A DNA stretch of 64,000 nucleotides from Hemerocallis citrina (Eukaryota > Streptophyta > Magnoliopsida > Asparagales > Asphodelaceae): contig CM030358.1 of NCBI GenBank assembly GCA_017893485.1, positions 144,846,393-144,910,392 on the forward strand, in the 5' to 3' direction. How positions within the stretch are numbered: the stretch's first letter is position 1; every line of letters begins with the position of its first letter. Shown here piece after piece: positions 22,838 to 35,044 of the stretch. A program made the position numbers and the translations under genes. Under the pieces are notes generated by a model, which was not told the origin of the DNA, searched no databases, and saw only the letters and a program-made list of their open reading frames with translations.

Positions 22838-23705
22838 TCAAACCCACAACTTGCATCTTTGCATACACTTTTCGACCTTTTAATCGATTGGTTCTTCCAT
22901 ATGCAAAATATAAATTGTTTCCAGAATATATTCCTTTTAAAACATTATCATACATATTATCAAATTCTCAGGTTTCTCCTTTTTCAATGAAACCCTCAAA
23001 ATTCATCAAAACACATATTCAATCGATTTTCCAAAATAGACTGTTTTCTTTTATCAAAATCACTTTACAAAAATAACATTTTGAGGTTATAACAACATGT
23101 TTGCCTTATTCTAATCATGTCTCAACTTGCATAAATTTCATGTAATCACTTCAATTCTAGCAATTCAACTAGCAATCATAACAATTTAAGCTTAACAATT
23201 TGCATTTACCACAATCGATCAAAATGTAACAACTCATTTCTACATTAATCTGCATGCAATCAATTCAATTTCAACCAAATAAATCATATACCAATTATCA
23301 TGCAATATCTACTCTTAAATTAGAAAGTATTTAAGAAACACCCACCTAAAAATGAAGATTTGTTACCCAATTGAACTCCTAGAATTAGGAGCTCCTAAAG
23401 AAAGCTCCAATTGCAACCTCCTCGAAATCCATGCACCAAAGCTAGCCCCACCCTCCATCTCGGCAAGCAACAATCCTCAAGAGCATCTCCTTCTCCGGTT
23501 GGCAACATCAAGAACAACTCCCATCTTCTTTCACATACCCATACCATGTATGCACATATATATACATTAGTATATGTATATAGGCATGTGGGATAGATGA
23601 TTTAGGTGGAGAATGGACAGAGCTTTGCTGGTTTTTGGTGGGTTTCCTTCGGCATGGGCAGGAGAGAAAAGAAAAGAGATGAGAGAAAGAGAGGCTAAGA
23701 GTGCA

Positions 23706-23713
23706 TTTTTATA
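23706..23713 (-). promoter_or_regulatory. TATA box of the LARD 3' LTR
   Basis: TATAAAAA on the minus strand, placed downstream of the ACGT-rich segment in element orientation. The active copy would be 30463-30470 in the right (5') LTR. Confidence 0.5.
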
Positions 23714-23867
23714 AGAAAGTTAATGGGTAGTTAGTATAACTACCTCCACATGAACACCACTAACCCATTATAAATTTTGTAACTTACTTTCCTTCTTGTT
23801 TCAAAATTAAAACTCCAGAATTTCCCTCTCCTATAAACAGCCCGGTCCCCCCCAAAAATGGGTGCAC

Positions 23868-24536
23868 ATCGCACGTGTGCACGTGCACGTGCTTTGTGTA
23901 CAAAACAATTTATTTATTTAATCCCTTTTAAAATAGTTATTTATATATGTAATAAATATGTAAAAATAAATTTAAAATTATACTTTTCATGCACAATAAA
24001 AATAGACACAAACAATTTCATGAAGTTTATTTTGAAAGAATAATACGCTTACAACACGTGCACCAAAACACGTGCGTTGCCCGTAAAATCTCAAAAATAC
24101 AAAAATTGACTTTATGAACCGAAAAATATTTATAATCAATTAGAATGCAATAGAAAGTATATTTAATATACATATTTGATAATATACTCAAACATACAGA
24201 AAACACGTGTGTTGCACGTAGAAAATTTATTTTAATAAAGATAGTCAAAAATTGAATTTTCGTTTACAAAACAAATTCAAACATGTTTATAAAGATAAAT
24301 AATTGAAATCCATTGAAAACTTTGCACGTAACGGTGGAATACCCGAAATCGACACGTGCATCGATAATACGTAAAAAGCACGTAAAACTCAAAGATTGAA
24401 ATCCAGCATTCGAGTTGTCTCAAATGTGATTTTAAGAATACGAGATTGCATAAATAATCGGAATTCAAAATACATATCAAAATGCATTATGGATATAATC
24501 AATAATAGTACAAAATGCACGTGCGTAACACCCGAG
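23868..24536 (-). promoter_or_regulatory. Cluster of CACGTG and ACGT cores in LARD U3
   Basis: About ten ACGT-core sites, including overlapping CACGTG G-boxes at 23868-23892 (CACGTGTGCACGTGCACGTG). Plant bZIP and bHLH factors bind such cores; regulation here is inference. The related solo LTR has a similar cluster at 47610-47910. Confidence 0.55.
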
Positions 24537-26049
24537 GGCAAAATTGTCATTTAAATTTTGCGGGGTGTTACACTCTCCCTCCCTTAGAACAGTTCCGTCC
24601 CCGGAACTCACTATGGTAAAGGCTGTATTTTGTACACACCAAAGAAAATATCATTATAACATATAAAAATTACAAACATCAAGAAAATACATATAGCATA
24701 AAAGTAAGCCAGGTGGATGGATGAGACGAAAATCTATTTAAGAAATTTATGAGTATCAAAATTTTGTGAGAACGGAATAGTAAAATCTAGAAAGTAGCAT
24801 AAGAAAAATAAATACGACAATAGAGGATAGTGCATTTTGAAAAGAATTTACGTACAAAAATACTATTAAGTAACCCATTAAGTAAAATGATAAATAAACT
24901 CAATCATTAATTGTGAAATAATTTCAGAAAACAATGCAATAAAGAGAACATAGTTAATGGGTACCTTATAAATAGATTCGATACTAAAAATTTATCAATG
25001 TAATAAAGGGTAGGAGAAAAAAAAAATACAAACCCAATTGGTACTATACGACAAAACTAGCAATTTAACAGTTTGAGAAATATCTGAGAGGGAATATAGT
25101 AAAAGTATAGAAATCATAAAATAATTCTGTATACAAATTAGTATCATAAAATAATTTGTAAGGTAACTTTAATAATTGTACATACAATTTGAAAATTAGG
25201 TATACATCGAAATACTTTCGAATTATTCAGTAGAGCGAGAAAACCAACTTACAAAAATCACATAGACAAAAAATTATATAGGTGAAATAAATAGCATGAT
25301 ATGAAAATTATAAATGATTGTAGCAGTCAAACAAAACATCGTAGTAGTAAAACGTACTATTGAAAGTAGTGCGAAAACCAATTATATAAAAAAGTATAGA
25401 CAATGAAAAAAAAATGATTTTGCATATAAATCGATATTATAAAGGAATTTGTAAGGTAAATACACTAATCATATATGTATGATAACAAATGAAAAGGCGA
25501 AATCCAAATAATTTCGATTTTTCAAGTAGACCAAGAAAATTAGCATACAAAATTACGTATATACATAGACGGAAATTATAGGGCGAAACAACAACATCAT
25601 GATACAAAATTTTCGAATGATGTGTAGGAGTAAAATAATATATATGGTAGTAAAAGTAGTAACAATGCAAAACTAATTATATAAAAGGGAATCATGAATT
25701 ATAACAGAAGTATTATAAATAAAACTGTTCGGTGAGTAGCCACCAAATTTAAAATAGCAAAATACAATAAAGTTGTATGAAATACTAACTCAAAGTACTG
25801 CGAAGAAGATGGCAAGATAGTTGAGATTAAGCGGTAAATACGCAAGTTTGATGGATATAAAAATTAGTATAAACAGGATAATGCTAGGTTGCAAAATATT
25901 ATAAAATAGCTCAAGCTAGTACAAAATGGAATAATTGTAAATAAATACCACAGGAAAACAAGGTCATCTAAGTATAATATTTCCGTTTGGTTTAGGTTCG
26001 TCTTGCTGGTATCCAACAGCAGACTTGCCTGTCTTGATCCCAAGTTGCA

Positions 26050-26240
26050 TAATTGCCCATACGATATCCGGTTGCAGTTTGCCTTCTGGTCATTCGGTTG
26101 CAAACTTTGCCTCATCGGCATCTAGTTGCAGTTTGCCTTCTGGACATTCAGTTGCAAACTTTGCCTCCCCGACTTCCAATTGCAGTTGCCTCCAATGATG
26201 TCTAGTTGCATATTTGCCTTCTCGACATTAAGTTGCACCA
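26050..26240. repeat. Degenerate short tandem repeat in the LARD
   Basis: Units alternate between TTGCAGTTTGCCTTCTGG and TTGCAAACTTTGCCTC with a combined period of about 60 bp. Confidence 0.6.
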
Positions 26241-27511
26241 AAGCGGAAGATGGGAAGATGTAATCTCCCATGTATACTTAGATTAGATATGGGATGTTTT
26301 TTTTAAAAAAAAAAAAAAAATCAATGATACAGAAAAGATTTTACACAACGAAATATCAAAATAGGTGTATAGGATATATTAACATAGAGGGTACTAATTA
26401 GTAGTAATGAAAAATTATTTATAACACCAAAATAATGTAAAATATATGCACATGTTGGAAATAAAATTGAAAACAATAATGATGTAGCAAATTAGGACAT
26501 TTGATACAAATAATTATGCATAAAAATTAGTAATGTAATAATTGGAGGATGATGAAATTATATGTATAGTAAGTATCTTGAAATACATAACACATATAAA
26601 AATTCAATGGAAACATATGTAGTAATCAAGAATGTAGAGACAATATAGTAAAGTATAAATAACGCGTATACGCATTACATTTAAGAAAACGTAAATTACA
26701 AAATTTTATAAACAAAACAAATTAGCAGAGAACGTGTAATAACGATAATATTGAATGCAGACAATGAATCGAATTAATATGTGGTATTTATACGGATAAA
26801 ATATTTCAATCTTACTAAAGTTTATAGGGAAATATAAGATACTGAAAGAATATCGTATCACAAAATCAAATTATGTAAAAGGAACACACATAAGCAAAAT
26901 TCACAAGTAAAGTTCAAAATGTAATGAAAATAATAGTTGTAGTATAAATTTAACAAAATACGTAAAGTAATAACACATGTGGACGGATGAACATAAGGTG
27001 ACATAAAACACGAAAGACAAAACTTTAAGATTGAGAGACAAAAATAAGTTCAATAAAATCAAAACTAAGGAAAATAGACAAAATACTAGGCATTGAAATG
27101 ATTTAATAGTATAGGAAAATATTTATTTGGAAAATATTAAATGTCGAAAAGTACTATGATGAAAATCCACAGAAAATAATTTGAGGGGAAAGTGTGTCCA
27201 TGTGTAAGGTATCATGAACGACGGTTCAAAGCCAACCACGCTTTCACTGCGCCACTCAGATACCCAGGAAAAATGAACTCACATACAATCTCAGATCAAT
27301 GTATACGAGGAGAGCATCATGAATGAATGTAAATTCAATAACAACATCCATTCATGACTCCAGCCATCCAATAGGAAAAGGGAACAGAAAACATCAGCCT
27401 ATAGAGCAACACAAATGTAAATCACTTACATTTAAATCTCTATAAACTGAACTCACACTCTAATGTCCACTTCTAGGGTGTCGTTCCTTATAAATTTGTA
27501 CTACTTAGAAT

Positions 27512-27527
27512 CTTGGCTCTGATACCA
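27512..27527 (-). promoter_or_regulatory. LARD primer binding site (tRNA-iMet type)
   Basis: On the minus strand it reads TGGTATCAGAGCCAAG, two bases from the LTR edge. This fixes the element's orientation. Confidence 0.85.
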
Positions 27528-29153
27528 CTTGTAACGCCCCGAATTCCAAATACAACTGAATTCGAGAGTTCTACAGGATCTTTTCACTTCTTTCGTACAA
27601 TTTTACAAGGAATTTAAAACTTTTATTTCAACAATAATTACATCAGAGTCTTTTACATCAATAAGCAGCGGAATCAATAAAATACAACAATAATAAAAGT
27701 ACAATTGTTACAAATTTAACATTTAAGTAATCAACAGCATCAATTCTCTTTATATCTTCATGTAACTCCAAACCCTGCATATAAAACTGTGGGCGCGTCA
27801 GTGGCTTACAACTGAAGAAATATTATACACAGCCATTCTCTCTATGCCGGAAACAGTATAACGATTCTTAAATACTTTAGCAAACACAAACTTGATCACA
27901 AACAAAGCTACAAAGGGACTATCCTGTTGATGTCGTGTTGTGCGGTGCACTTAGTCCTTAATGCATTCATTTATATTACATGACACTAATGCGCACTTGT
28001 TCGGATTCTATGCATCCCATACTACATAGGTCCGAGGGCAAGCCCCTTAATCGTTCTTCATTTTTGTAGGGTTCTATCCCCCGCCATGACTTAATCTACT
28101 CCTGTAACTACGGTGAGTATCCTAGATGGTCTGTGAGTACAAGCACGTGCCCAAGACCCTGGAGGGGAATCCCGTGCCATGTCATGACTCATCAAGCATG
28201 CATTCTGCGGTAATTCAGCCTCCTCCCTGAACACAATCCTCTTGCAGTCACCAAAACATCCCACAAGCGTGACTAAAGTCCGATCATTCTGAGTTGTGCC
28301 CGCGCCATGTCTTGACTCATCAAGCATGCATTCTGCGGCTCAAACACCCGCACCGTAAACTCTAGTTCTCATACCCGTGTTTTCCCTCACTTTCATTACA
28401 TCTCCACTATGTATCTATCTGTAATTTCAGCAAGTGTCATAGACGTTCCATGATTACAAGCACGTGTCCAAGACCCTGGAGGGGAACCTCGCGCCATGTC
28501 TTGACTCATCAAGCATGCGTTTTGCGATAATTCAGCCTCCTCCCTGAACACGATCCTCTTGCAGCCATCAACCATCCCACAAGCGTCGCCAAGATCCCGA
28601 TCATTCTGGAGTATTGCCCACGCCATGTCTTGACTCATCAAGCATGCATTCTGTGGATCACATCCGCACCGTAGACTCGAGGCTCCCATACTTATGTTTT
28701 TCTCTTACTTCCATCACAGCCCACTATGTACTAATTATTAGAATCATGAATAAAAATCAAAGCTCTAGAGTTAGCCTCTCCACCGAACCGGACTTATCTT
28801 TTCATTTATACATGACCAACCTTGGTCTTCTTTTCAATATTCATTTCATTTCCACTGCCGGGGGAGACTTAGCTACTCTTTGTTCAATTTCAAATTCACA
28901 ATTTCCAATTGAGCATCCTCAGCTCATAATTCATTTTAGAGTCTCACAGACTTTCTCATCATGATCTTAGTCTTTCATATTCATTTAATTCTCAATTCAA
29001 ATCTATGATTCATCTCATGTAAATTCTCAATTCAACTATGATTCATTTCATATAAATTTATGCAGCAACAAATAGAGTTTACCAATATCCAGATTCACAA
29101 TCTTTACCATAAACAATTCATAAGATTTTAGATATATCAAAAAGCACTCTGGA

Positions 29154-29594
29154 CAGTCGACTGGGAACTCTTCCAGTCGACTTGTTCAGTCAATTCACAT
29201 TCTTCATAACCACTCGGGAGAGTCGACTGCTGCACACGGCAGTCGGCTGTTCTGCAGTGTTCCAATTTAATTTCTTTGTCAATTTCATCTTTCATAACCT
29301 TGTGTGCATTTCACAATAAAACTCAATCAAATCTTAATAATCATAAAATCTCGTATTCAAACTTATTTAACTTTCATTTGTCAAAAATCGATTTCAAACT
29401 CAAGAACCAGAAAATGATTCGGTTCAGTCGACTGGTGGCAGTATCAGTCGACTGTTTCGCGAATACTTTGAAAACTCAAACATCAAATTTATGACAGCAT
29501 CGGTCGACTGTGTAGGTAGTCAGTCGACTGTCCCGCTGACGAAAACCAATTTTTTAACACTTACCAGTCGACTGTGGAAATAATCAGTCGACTG
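29154..29594. repeat. Five CAGTCGACTG pairs, right LARD LTR
   Basis: Same five pairs and 20-bp spacing as in the left LTR. Confidence 0.92.
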
Positions 29595-30462
29595 TCAAAC
29601 CCACAACTTGCATCTTTGCATACACTTTTCGACCTTTTAATCGATTGGTTCTTCCATATGCAAAATATAAATTGTTTCCAGAATATATTCCTTTTAAAAC
29701 ATTATCATACATATTATCAAATTCTCAGGTTTCTCCTTTTTCAATGAAACCCTCAAAATTCATCAAAACACATATTCAATCGATTTTCCAAAATAGACTG
29801 TTTTCTTTTATCAAAATCACTTTACAAAAATAACATTTTGAGGTTATAACAACATGTTTGCCTTATTCTAATCATGTCTCAACTTGCATAAATTTCATGT
29901 AATCACTTCAATTCTAGCAATTCAACTAGCAATCATAACAATTTAAGCTTAACAATTTGCATTTACCACAATCGATCAAAATGTAACAACTCATTTCTAC
30001 ATTAATCTGCATGCAATCAATTCAATTTCAACCAAATAAATCATATACCAATTATCATGCAATATCTACTCTTAAATTAGAAAGTATTTAAGAAACACCC
30101 ACCTAAAAATGAAGATTTGTTACCCAATTGAACTCCTAGAATTAGGAGCTCCTAAAGAAAGCTCCAATTGCAACCTCCTCGAAATCCATGCACCAAAGCT
30201 AGCCTCACCCTCCATCTCGGCAAGCAACAATCCTCAAGAGCATCTCCTTCTCCGGTTGGCAACATCAAGAACAACTCCCATCTTCTTTCACATACCCATA
30301 CCATGTATGCACATATATATACATTAGTATATGTATATAGGCATGTGGGATAGATGATTTAGGTGGAGAATGGACAGAGCTTTGCTGGTTTTTGGTGGGT
30401 TTCCTTCGGCATGGGCAGGAGAGAAAAGAAAAGAGATGAGAGAAAGAGAGGCTAAGAGTGCA

Positions 30463-30470
30463 TTTTTATA
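30463..30470 (-). promoter_or_regulatory. TATA box of the LARD 5' LTR
   Basis: TATAAAAA on the minus strand, identical in position to 23706-23713 of the other LTR. This is the copy that would initiate genomic RNA. Confidence 0.5.
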
Positions 30471-31479
30471 AGAAAGTTAATGGGTAGTTAGTATAACTAC
30501 CTCCACATGAACACCACTAACCCATTATAAATTTTGTAACTTACTTTCCCTCTTGTTTCAAAATTAAAACTCCAGAATTTCCCTCTCCTATAAACAGCCC
30601 AGTCCCCCCCCAAAAATGTGTGCACATCGCACGTGTGCACGTGCACGTGCTTTGTGTACAAAACAATTTATTTATTTAATCCCTTTTAAAATAATTATTT
30701 ATATATGTAATAAATATGTAAAAATAACTTTAAAATTATACTTTTCATGCACAATAAAAATAGACACAAACAATTTCATGAAGTTTATTTTGAAAGAATA
30801 ATACGCTTACAACACGTGCACCAAAACACGTGCGTTGCCCGTAAAATCTCAAAAATACAAAAATTGACTTTATGAACCGAAAAATATTTATAATCAATTA
30901 GAATGCAATAGAAAGTATATTTAATATACATATTTGATAATATACTCAAACATACAGAAAACACGTGTGTTGCACGTAGAAAATTTATTTTAATAAAGAT
31001 AGTCAAAAATTGAATTTTCGTTTACAAAACAAATTCAAACATGTTTATAAAGATAAATAATTGAAATCTATTGAAAACTTTGCACGTAACGGTGGAATAC
31101 CCGAAATCGACACGTGCATCGATAATACGTAAAAAGCACGTAAAACTCAAAGATTGAAATCCAGCATTCGAGTTGTCTCAAATGTGATTTTAAGAATACG
31201 AGATTTCATAAATAATCGGAATTCAAAATACATATCAAAATGCATTATGGATATAATCAATAATAGTACAAAATGCACGTGCGTAACACCCGAGGGCAAA
31301 ATTGTCATTTAAATTTTGCGGGGTGTTACAGGATCATAAACCCGACCCGATTCGGAGCTTTTCCTCTCACGATCTGAGAGTGTACTTACTTGGAGTTTAT
31401 TTTTCCTTTTTTTGGGTGAATCTGAGCCGTTGATCTTGATTTGAGCGCGGATCGCGATGAGTTTTTCTCCACTTTCCAG

Positions 31480-32000
31480 TTCGGTGGCACGTTTGCTCGG
31501 ATTTTGGATCCGAGTGACGTGGCAAGATCTGAGCCATTGATCAAGATCAAGCTCGCATGTGGAGGCTGATTTGATCGGATTTTGGATCCGAAGGACGTGG
31601 CAAGATCTGAGTCGTCGATCCGGATCAAGCCTGCATCTTGAGGCGAAGTTTTTTCCCCATTTTCACGTTCGGGGACACGTTTGCTCGGATTTTGGATCCG
31701 AGGGACGCGGCAAGATTTGAGCCATCGATCAGGATCAAGCTCGCATCGTAAGGCTAAGTTTTTCCCCATTTTCACGTTCAGGGACACATTTGCTCGGATT
31801 TTGGATCTGAGGGACGCGACAAGATCTGAGTCTTCGATCAGGATCAAGCTCGCATGAGGCAAAGTTTTTCCCATTTTCACGTCCAGGGACACGCTTGCTC
31901 AGATTTTGGATCTGAGGGATGCGGTAAGATCTGAGCCGTTGATCAAGATTAGACGCACATCTTGAGGCGAAATTTTTCCCCTTTTTTTTCGGTGCAGCTG
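31480..32000. repeat. Tandem array, about 108-bp unit, old Tat element
   Basis: About five units containing TTTTGGATCCGAGGGACG, AAGATCTGAGCC and GATCAAGCTCGCAT. Units start near 31490, 31575 (short), 31682, 31789 and 31896. It lies in the non-coding part downstream of gag, a common place for tandem repeats in Tat-lineage elements. Confidence 0.75.
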
Positions 32001-32199
32001 TGTTGTAATCCACTTTCCCGGTGCTACGGAGGTCGGATCGGGGCGTGTGACCTCTCGTTTCAAAGCTGATTCAAAGATCTATGATTTCTCTTCAGAAGTC
32101 AGTTGAAGAATCACCCTTCTTCATGGTCAAAATAGTCCTGCAACATCTTTGTCTTCATGAAGTTAAGAAGAGCTTTGTATGACGGTTGAGAAGATCCAT

Positions 32200-32500
32200 T
32201 CTTGGAGGCGGGTCTAAGGAGCATCTCTAGACGAGTTAGGCTCCGAACTCTTTTAGAAGAAGGCTGCTTAGGAGGTGAGTGAGACGGAGAACATCATCAG
32301 GCTCTAAGAGAGAGAGCCGTTCAGGAGACGAGTTTGAGGAGCAACTCTAGGGGAGAGTTTTAGCTCCGAACTCGTTTGAAAGAAGGCCACTCGGGAGGCG
32401 AGTGGGGAGAAGATTATCATTAGGCTCTAGGAGAGAGCCGTTTGGGAGACAAGTTTGAGGAGAAACTCTAGGGGAGAGTTGTGCTCCGAACTTGCTTGTT
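32200..32500. repeat. Tandem array, about 130-bp unit, old Tat element
   Basis: Two to three units sharing GAGGAGCAACTCTAGGGGAG, GCTCCGAACTCG and AGGCTCTAGGAGAGAGCCG. Confidence 0.65.
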
Positions 32501-32619
32501 GCAAAATTTAACCAGTAGTGGGAGTAGTACGAATGTTCGTTTTGAGCCCCAAAACCACATACTTGCAAGTTGTGAGGGCAATTTCAAACCATGATTGTGA
32601 ACTTCGAACTAGTTGTTAC

Positions 32620-33000
32620 GGAGCTATCAACGAGTTGTAGGAGCAATTCCGATTGGTGAGATGCTCCGCACTTGCTAGTTTGCAAGTGGCTAAAGCAGCA
32701 TCGAACTATGTGTCAGACTCGAAACTTGTTGTTTTAAGAATTTCAACGAGTTGTAGGAGCAATTCCGAATGGTGAGCTACTTTGCACTTGCTCGTTCGCA
32801 AGCGGCTAAAGCGGCGTCGAACCAAGTGTTGGGCTCTAAACTAGTTGTTTGAGGGGGTTAACAAGTTGTAGGAGAAATTCCAAATGGTGAGCTGCTCAGC
32901 ACTTGCTTGTTGGCAAACGACTAAAGCGGCGTCAAACCAAGTGTTGGAATCCGAACTCGTTTTTTTAGCTTAGCAAGTTGTAAGAGCAGCCCTGTATGAC
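32620..33000. repeat. Tandem array, about 125-bp unit, old Tat element
   Basis: Three units sharing GTTGTAGGAGCAATTCC, GGTGAGCTGCT and GGCTAAAGCGGCGTC. Confidence 0.7.
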
Positions 33001-33204
33001 AAGCTGGACTCCGAACGTACCATTTAATGAGTCGTATATGTGACTCATAGAGATAGAAATGAGGCAAATGCAATAATTTTCAATAGAAAAAAACTAAGTT
33101 TTATTGAGATAAACTAAGTGGTCGCTTCAATGGGGCGAGCCATTGTTACATGCTTTTGGCCGTGTTACAAGCATCGGCCTTATTGAAAACTGAAAACCTA
33201 CTTC

Positions 33205-35028
33205 TATGATAGGGTGAAGGCCTCTTGGGAGGAGTTTGGTTCTCCCCCTATTGGACCTCCATGGATAAGGTGGAGGATGACCCAAGGTTCGGAGTCTTGG
33301 AACTTGTTGGGCCTCTCGGTTTGATTGTTGGTTCGTCAGGGTGGAGGATCAGCCCCGTCTTTTCTGACAAACTTGGCCAGGTGTCTCCGCCGTATGAGTT
33401 CTTCGATCTCCTCTTTGAGGGCCCGACAATCATCCATGTCCTGGCTGTGGTCCCTATGAAAGCGACACCACTTATCCCTACTCCTTTTCTTGCCAGGGGT
33501 ATTCATTCTAGGAGGACCACGGAGTAGCCCTTCCTTGTCCACCTCCATAAGAACTGCTAATATACTAGCATTGAGGGGGATGAACTTCTCAAAACGAGGA
33601 GCTGGGTGGTGCTAGTCATTGTCATCTTTTTGGAATTTCTGAGGTCCTTCTTCGCTTGTATTCTTCCATTTGTCCCCGGAAGATGACTCCTCTTGACTTA
33701 GGGGGTTGAGAGCTTCTTTCGCTCGGATGTACTTCTCGCTCCTAAGCAGGAGTTTCAAAAAGTCCCAAGGAGACTTCTTGGCAAGGGACGCCCTGAGGTC
33801 GGTGTAAGTGATGTTGTGCCTGAATGCCACAAAGGCTACTGATTGGTTGAGGGAAGCAATAGACCGGGCTTCGGTAGTAAAGCACCGGACGTAATCTCTT
33901 AGGCGTTCACCCTTTCTTTGGCTGAAGGCTAGCAATGATGCACTCGCTTTCTCAGCTCAGCGACTGCCCACGAAGTGGGTGAGAAAGAGCTCCTCAAATT
34001 GTTCGAATGAGAAGATGGAGGCTGGGGATAGACGGGAGTACCACTATCACGCTGGTCCCCTCAACGTTGCTGGGAAGGCCTTGCAGAGGAGTGCATCCGA
34101 AGCTTGATGAATCATCATGAGAGTTTTGAAACTCTCGATATGATCAGCCGGGTCTGACTCCCTATTGTAGGATTCAAAGTGGGGTGGCCTGAAGGCTTCG
34201 GGGACCGGAGCTTCCATAATGGCCCTAAAAAAGGGAGGTATGCTTGGGTGGAAGTTGTTGGTCCGTTCTTCTTCTTCATGATTGATCCTGTTGAGGCGCC
34301 TCTCCATCTCGTGGAGACGACGGTGGACCAAGTGATCCCTTCGGTCTACTCTAGTCGACCCTCGGGATTCTCCTTCATGAGTGGCGGTATGGCGAGGGCT
34401 AAACGCACGCTGATCCTGACTCACGGCGATATTAAGAGCTCGCATGATATCTTGTTTGAAGTTCTGGAGCTTGGTCTGAGTGACGGTGCCCCTCCAGCTC
34501 GACGGTCCCTAGGTGTGGCTCGGCTTATCGGAGTATGACTTCTCCACCGACGACGTGGAGGGACTCTCTTCACCTCCTCGGGGGAGGGGATCTTCGGGTC
34601 TTCGGTCTACGGGGGGCCCGGACTCTCGAGGCCCCTGGGTGCTCAGGTTGAGGGACTTCGTCAGGGGCTCGCCATTTATTCAAGCGAGTTCAGAGGTCGA
34701 CCCCCTACTGACGGTTAAGAATTACTTGACAGAGATCCAACCCTGGATAACTTTGAGAAGCCATAAAGTCAGTTGAGGGATTGTGGACCGAAACATGGTC
34801 ATGATGAGGGTGTTGCTTTGGACGACTTCGACCGGAGTACCTCGGGGCAGCCCCCCGAGACCCTGGAGGGGCCTGTTGAGGAGGAGGCTGTTGAAGAAGA
34901 GGCTGTTCAGGCTGCGGTTGCTGAACTTGCTGGTTGAGTTGAGGAAGGACATCTTGGACTGGAGGAGGAGGAAGGGGAGTGGCTCTTCGGGTGGAGGTCA
35001 CTGCCTTCCCCTTCTCTTTCGGAGGCAT
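33205..35028 (-). pseudogene. Decayed gag(-protease start) of the old Tat element
   Basis: Starts at the minus-strand ATG 35028 (MPPKEKGKAVTSTRRATP, then a Pro/Gln-rich tract), directly downstream of the solo-LTR insertion. Broken frames follow: ERRLNRINHEEEER and PPHFESYNRESDPADHIESF (34047-34445), RDYVRCFTTEARSIASLNQS (33612-33935) and the CX2HX3HX4C zinc-binding segment CRFHRDHSQDMDDC (33336-33548). It aligns with the intact Gag at 42312-44492. The frame is interrupted repeatedly. No RT follows. Confidence 0.8.
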
Positions 35029-35044
35029 GGTTGGAAACTGACTT

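Larger units (their letters stand above)
20773..24572 (-). repeat. 3' LTR of the LARD (left copy)
   Basis: In plus orientation it begins TGTAACGCCCCGAATTCC and ends GCGGGGTGTTACA. It contains an internal 317-bp duplication, five palindrome pairs and an ACGT-rich U3 part. Confidence 0.9.
24573..27529 (-). other. LARD internal region, non-coding
   Basis: A/T-rich with short ORFs only (largest 85 codons, no domain). The minus-strand polypurine tract AAGGGAGGGAGAG is at the left end and the PBS at the right end. A degenerate tandem repeat of TTGCAGTTTGCC-type units is at 26050-26240, and a 16-base A run at 26305-26320. Confidence 0.8.
20773..31330 (-). mobile_element. LARD: young large retrotransposon derivative without coding capacity
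   Basis: Near-identical LTRs of 3800 and 3801 bp flank a 2957-bp internal region with no recognisable protein. The 5-bp duplication GGATC is at 20768-20772 and 31331-31335. The PBS (27512-27527, minus strand) beside the right LTR and a polypurine tract (about 24573-24588, minus strand) beside the left LTR give a minus-strand orientation. I count about 14 substitutions and one 1-bp indel between LTRs, so it inserted recently and must have used proteins from another element. Confidence 0.9.
27530..31330 (-). repeat. 5' LTR of the LARD (right copy)
   Basis: Offset 6757 from the left copy (6758 after a 1-bp C-run indel near 30608). It would drive the element's transcript leftward. Confidence 0.9.

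Noticed and set aside
27512..27527. tRNA-like sequence near the LARD LTR
   Set aside because: Only the 3'-end complement of tRNA-iMet is present, as expected for a PBS; no cloverleaf.
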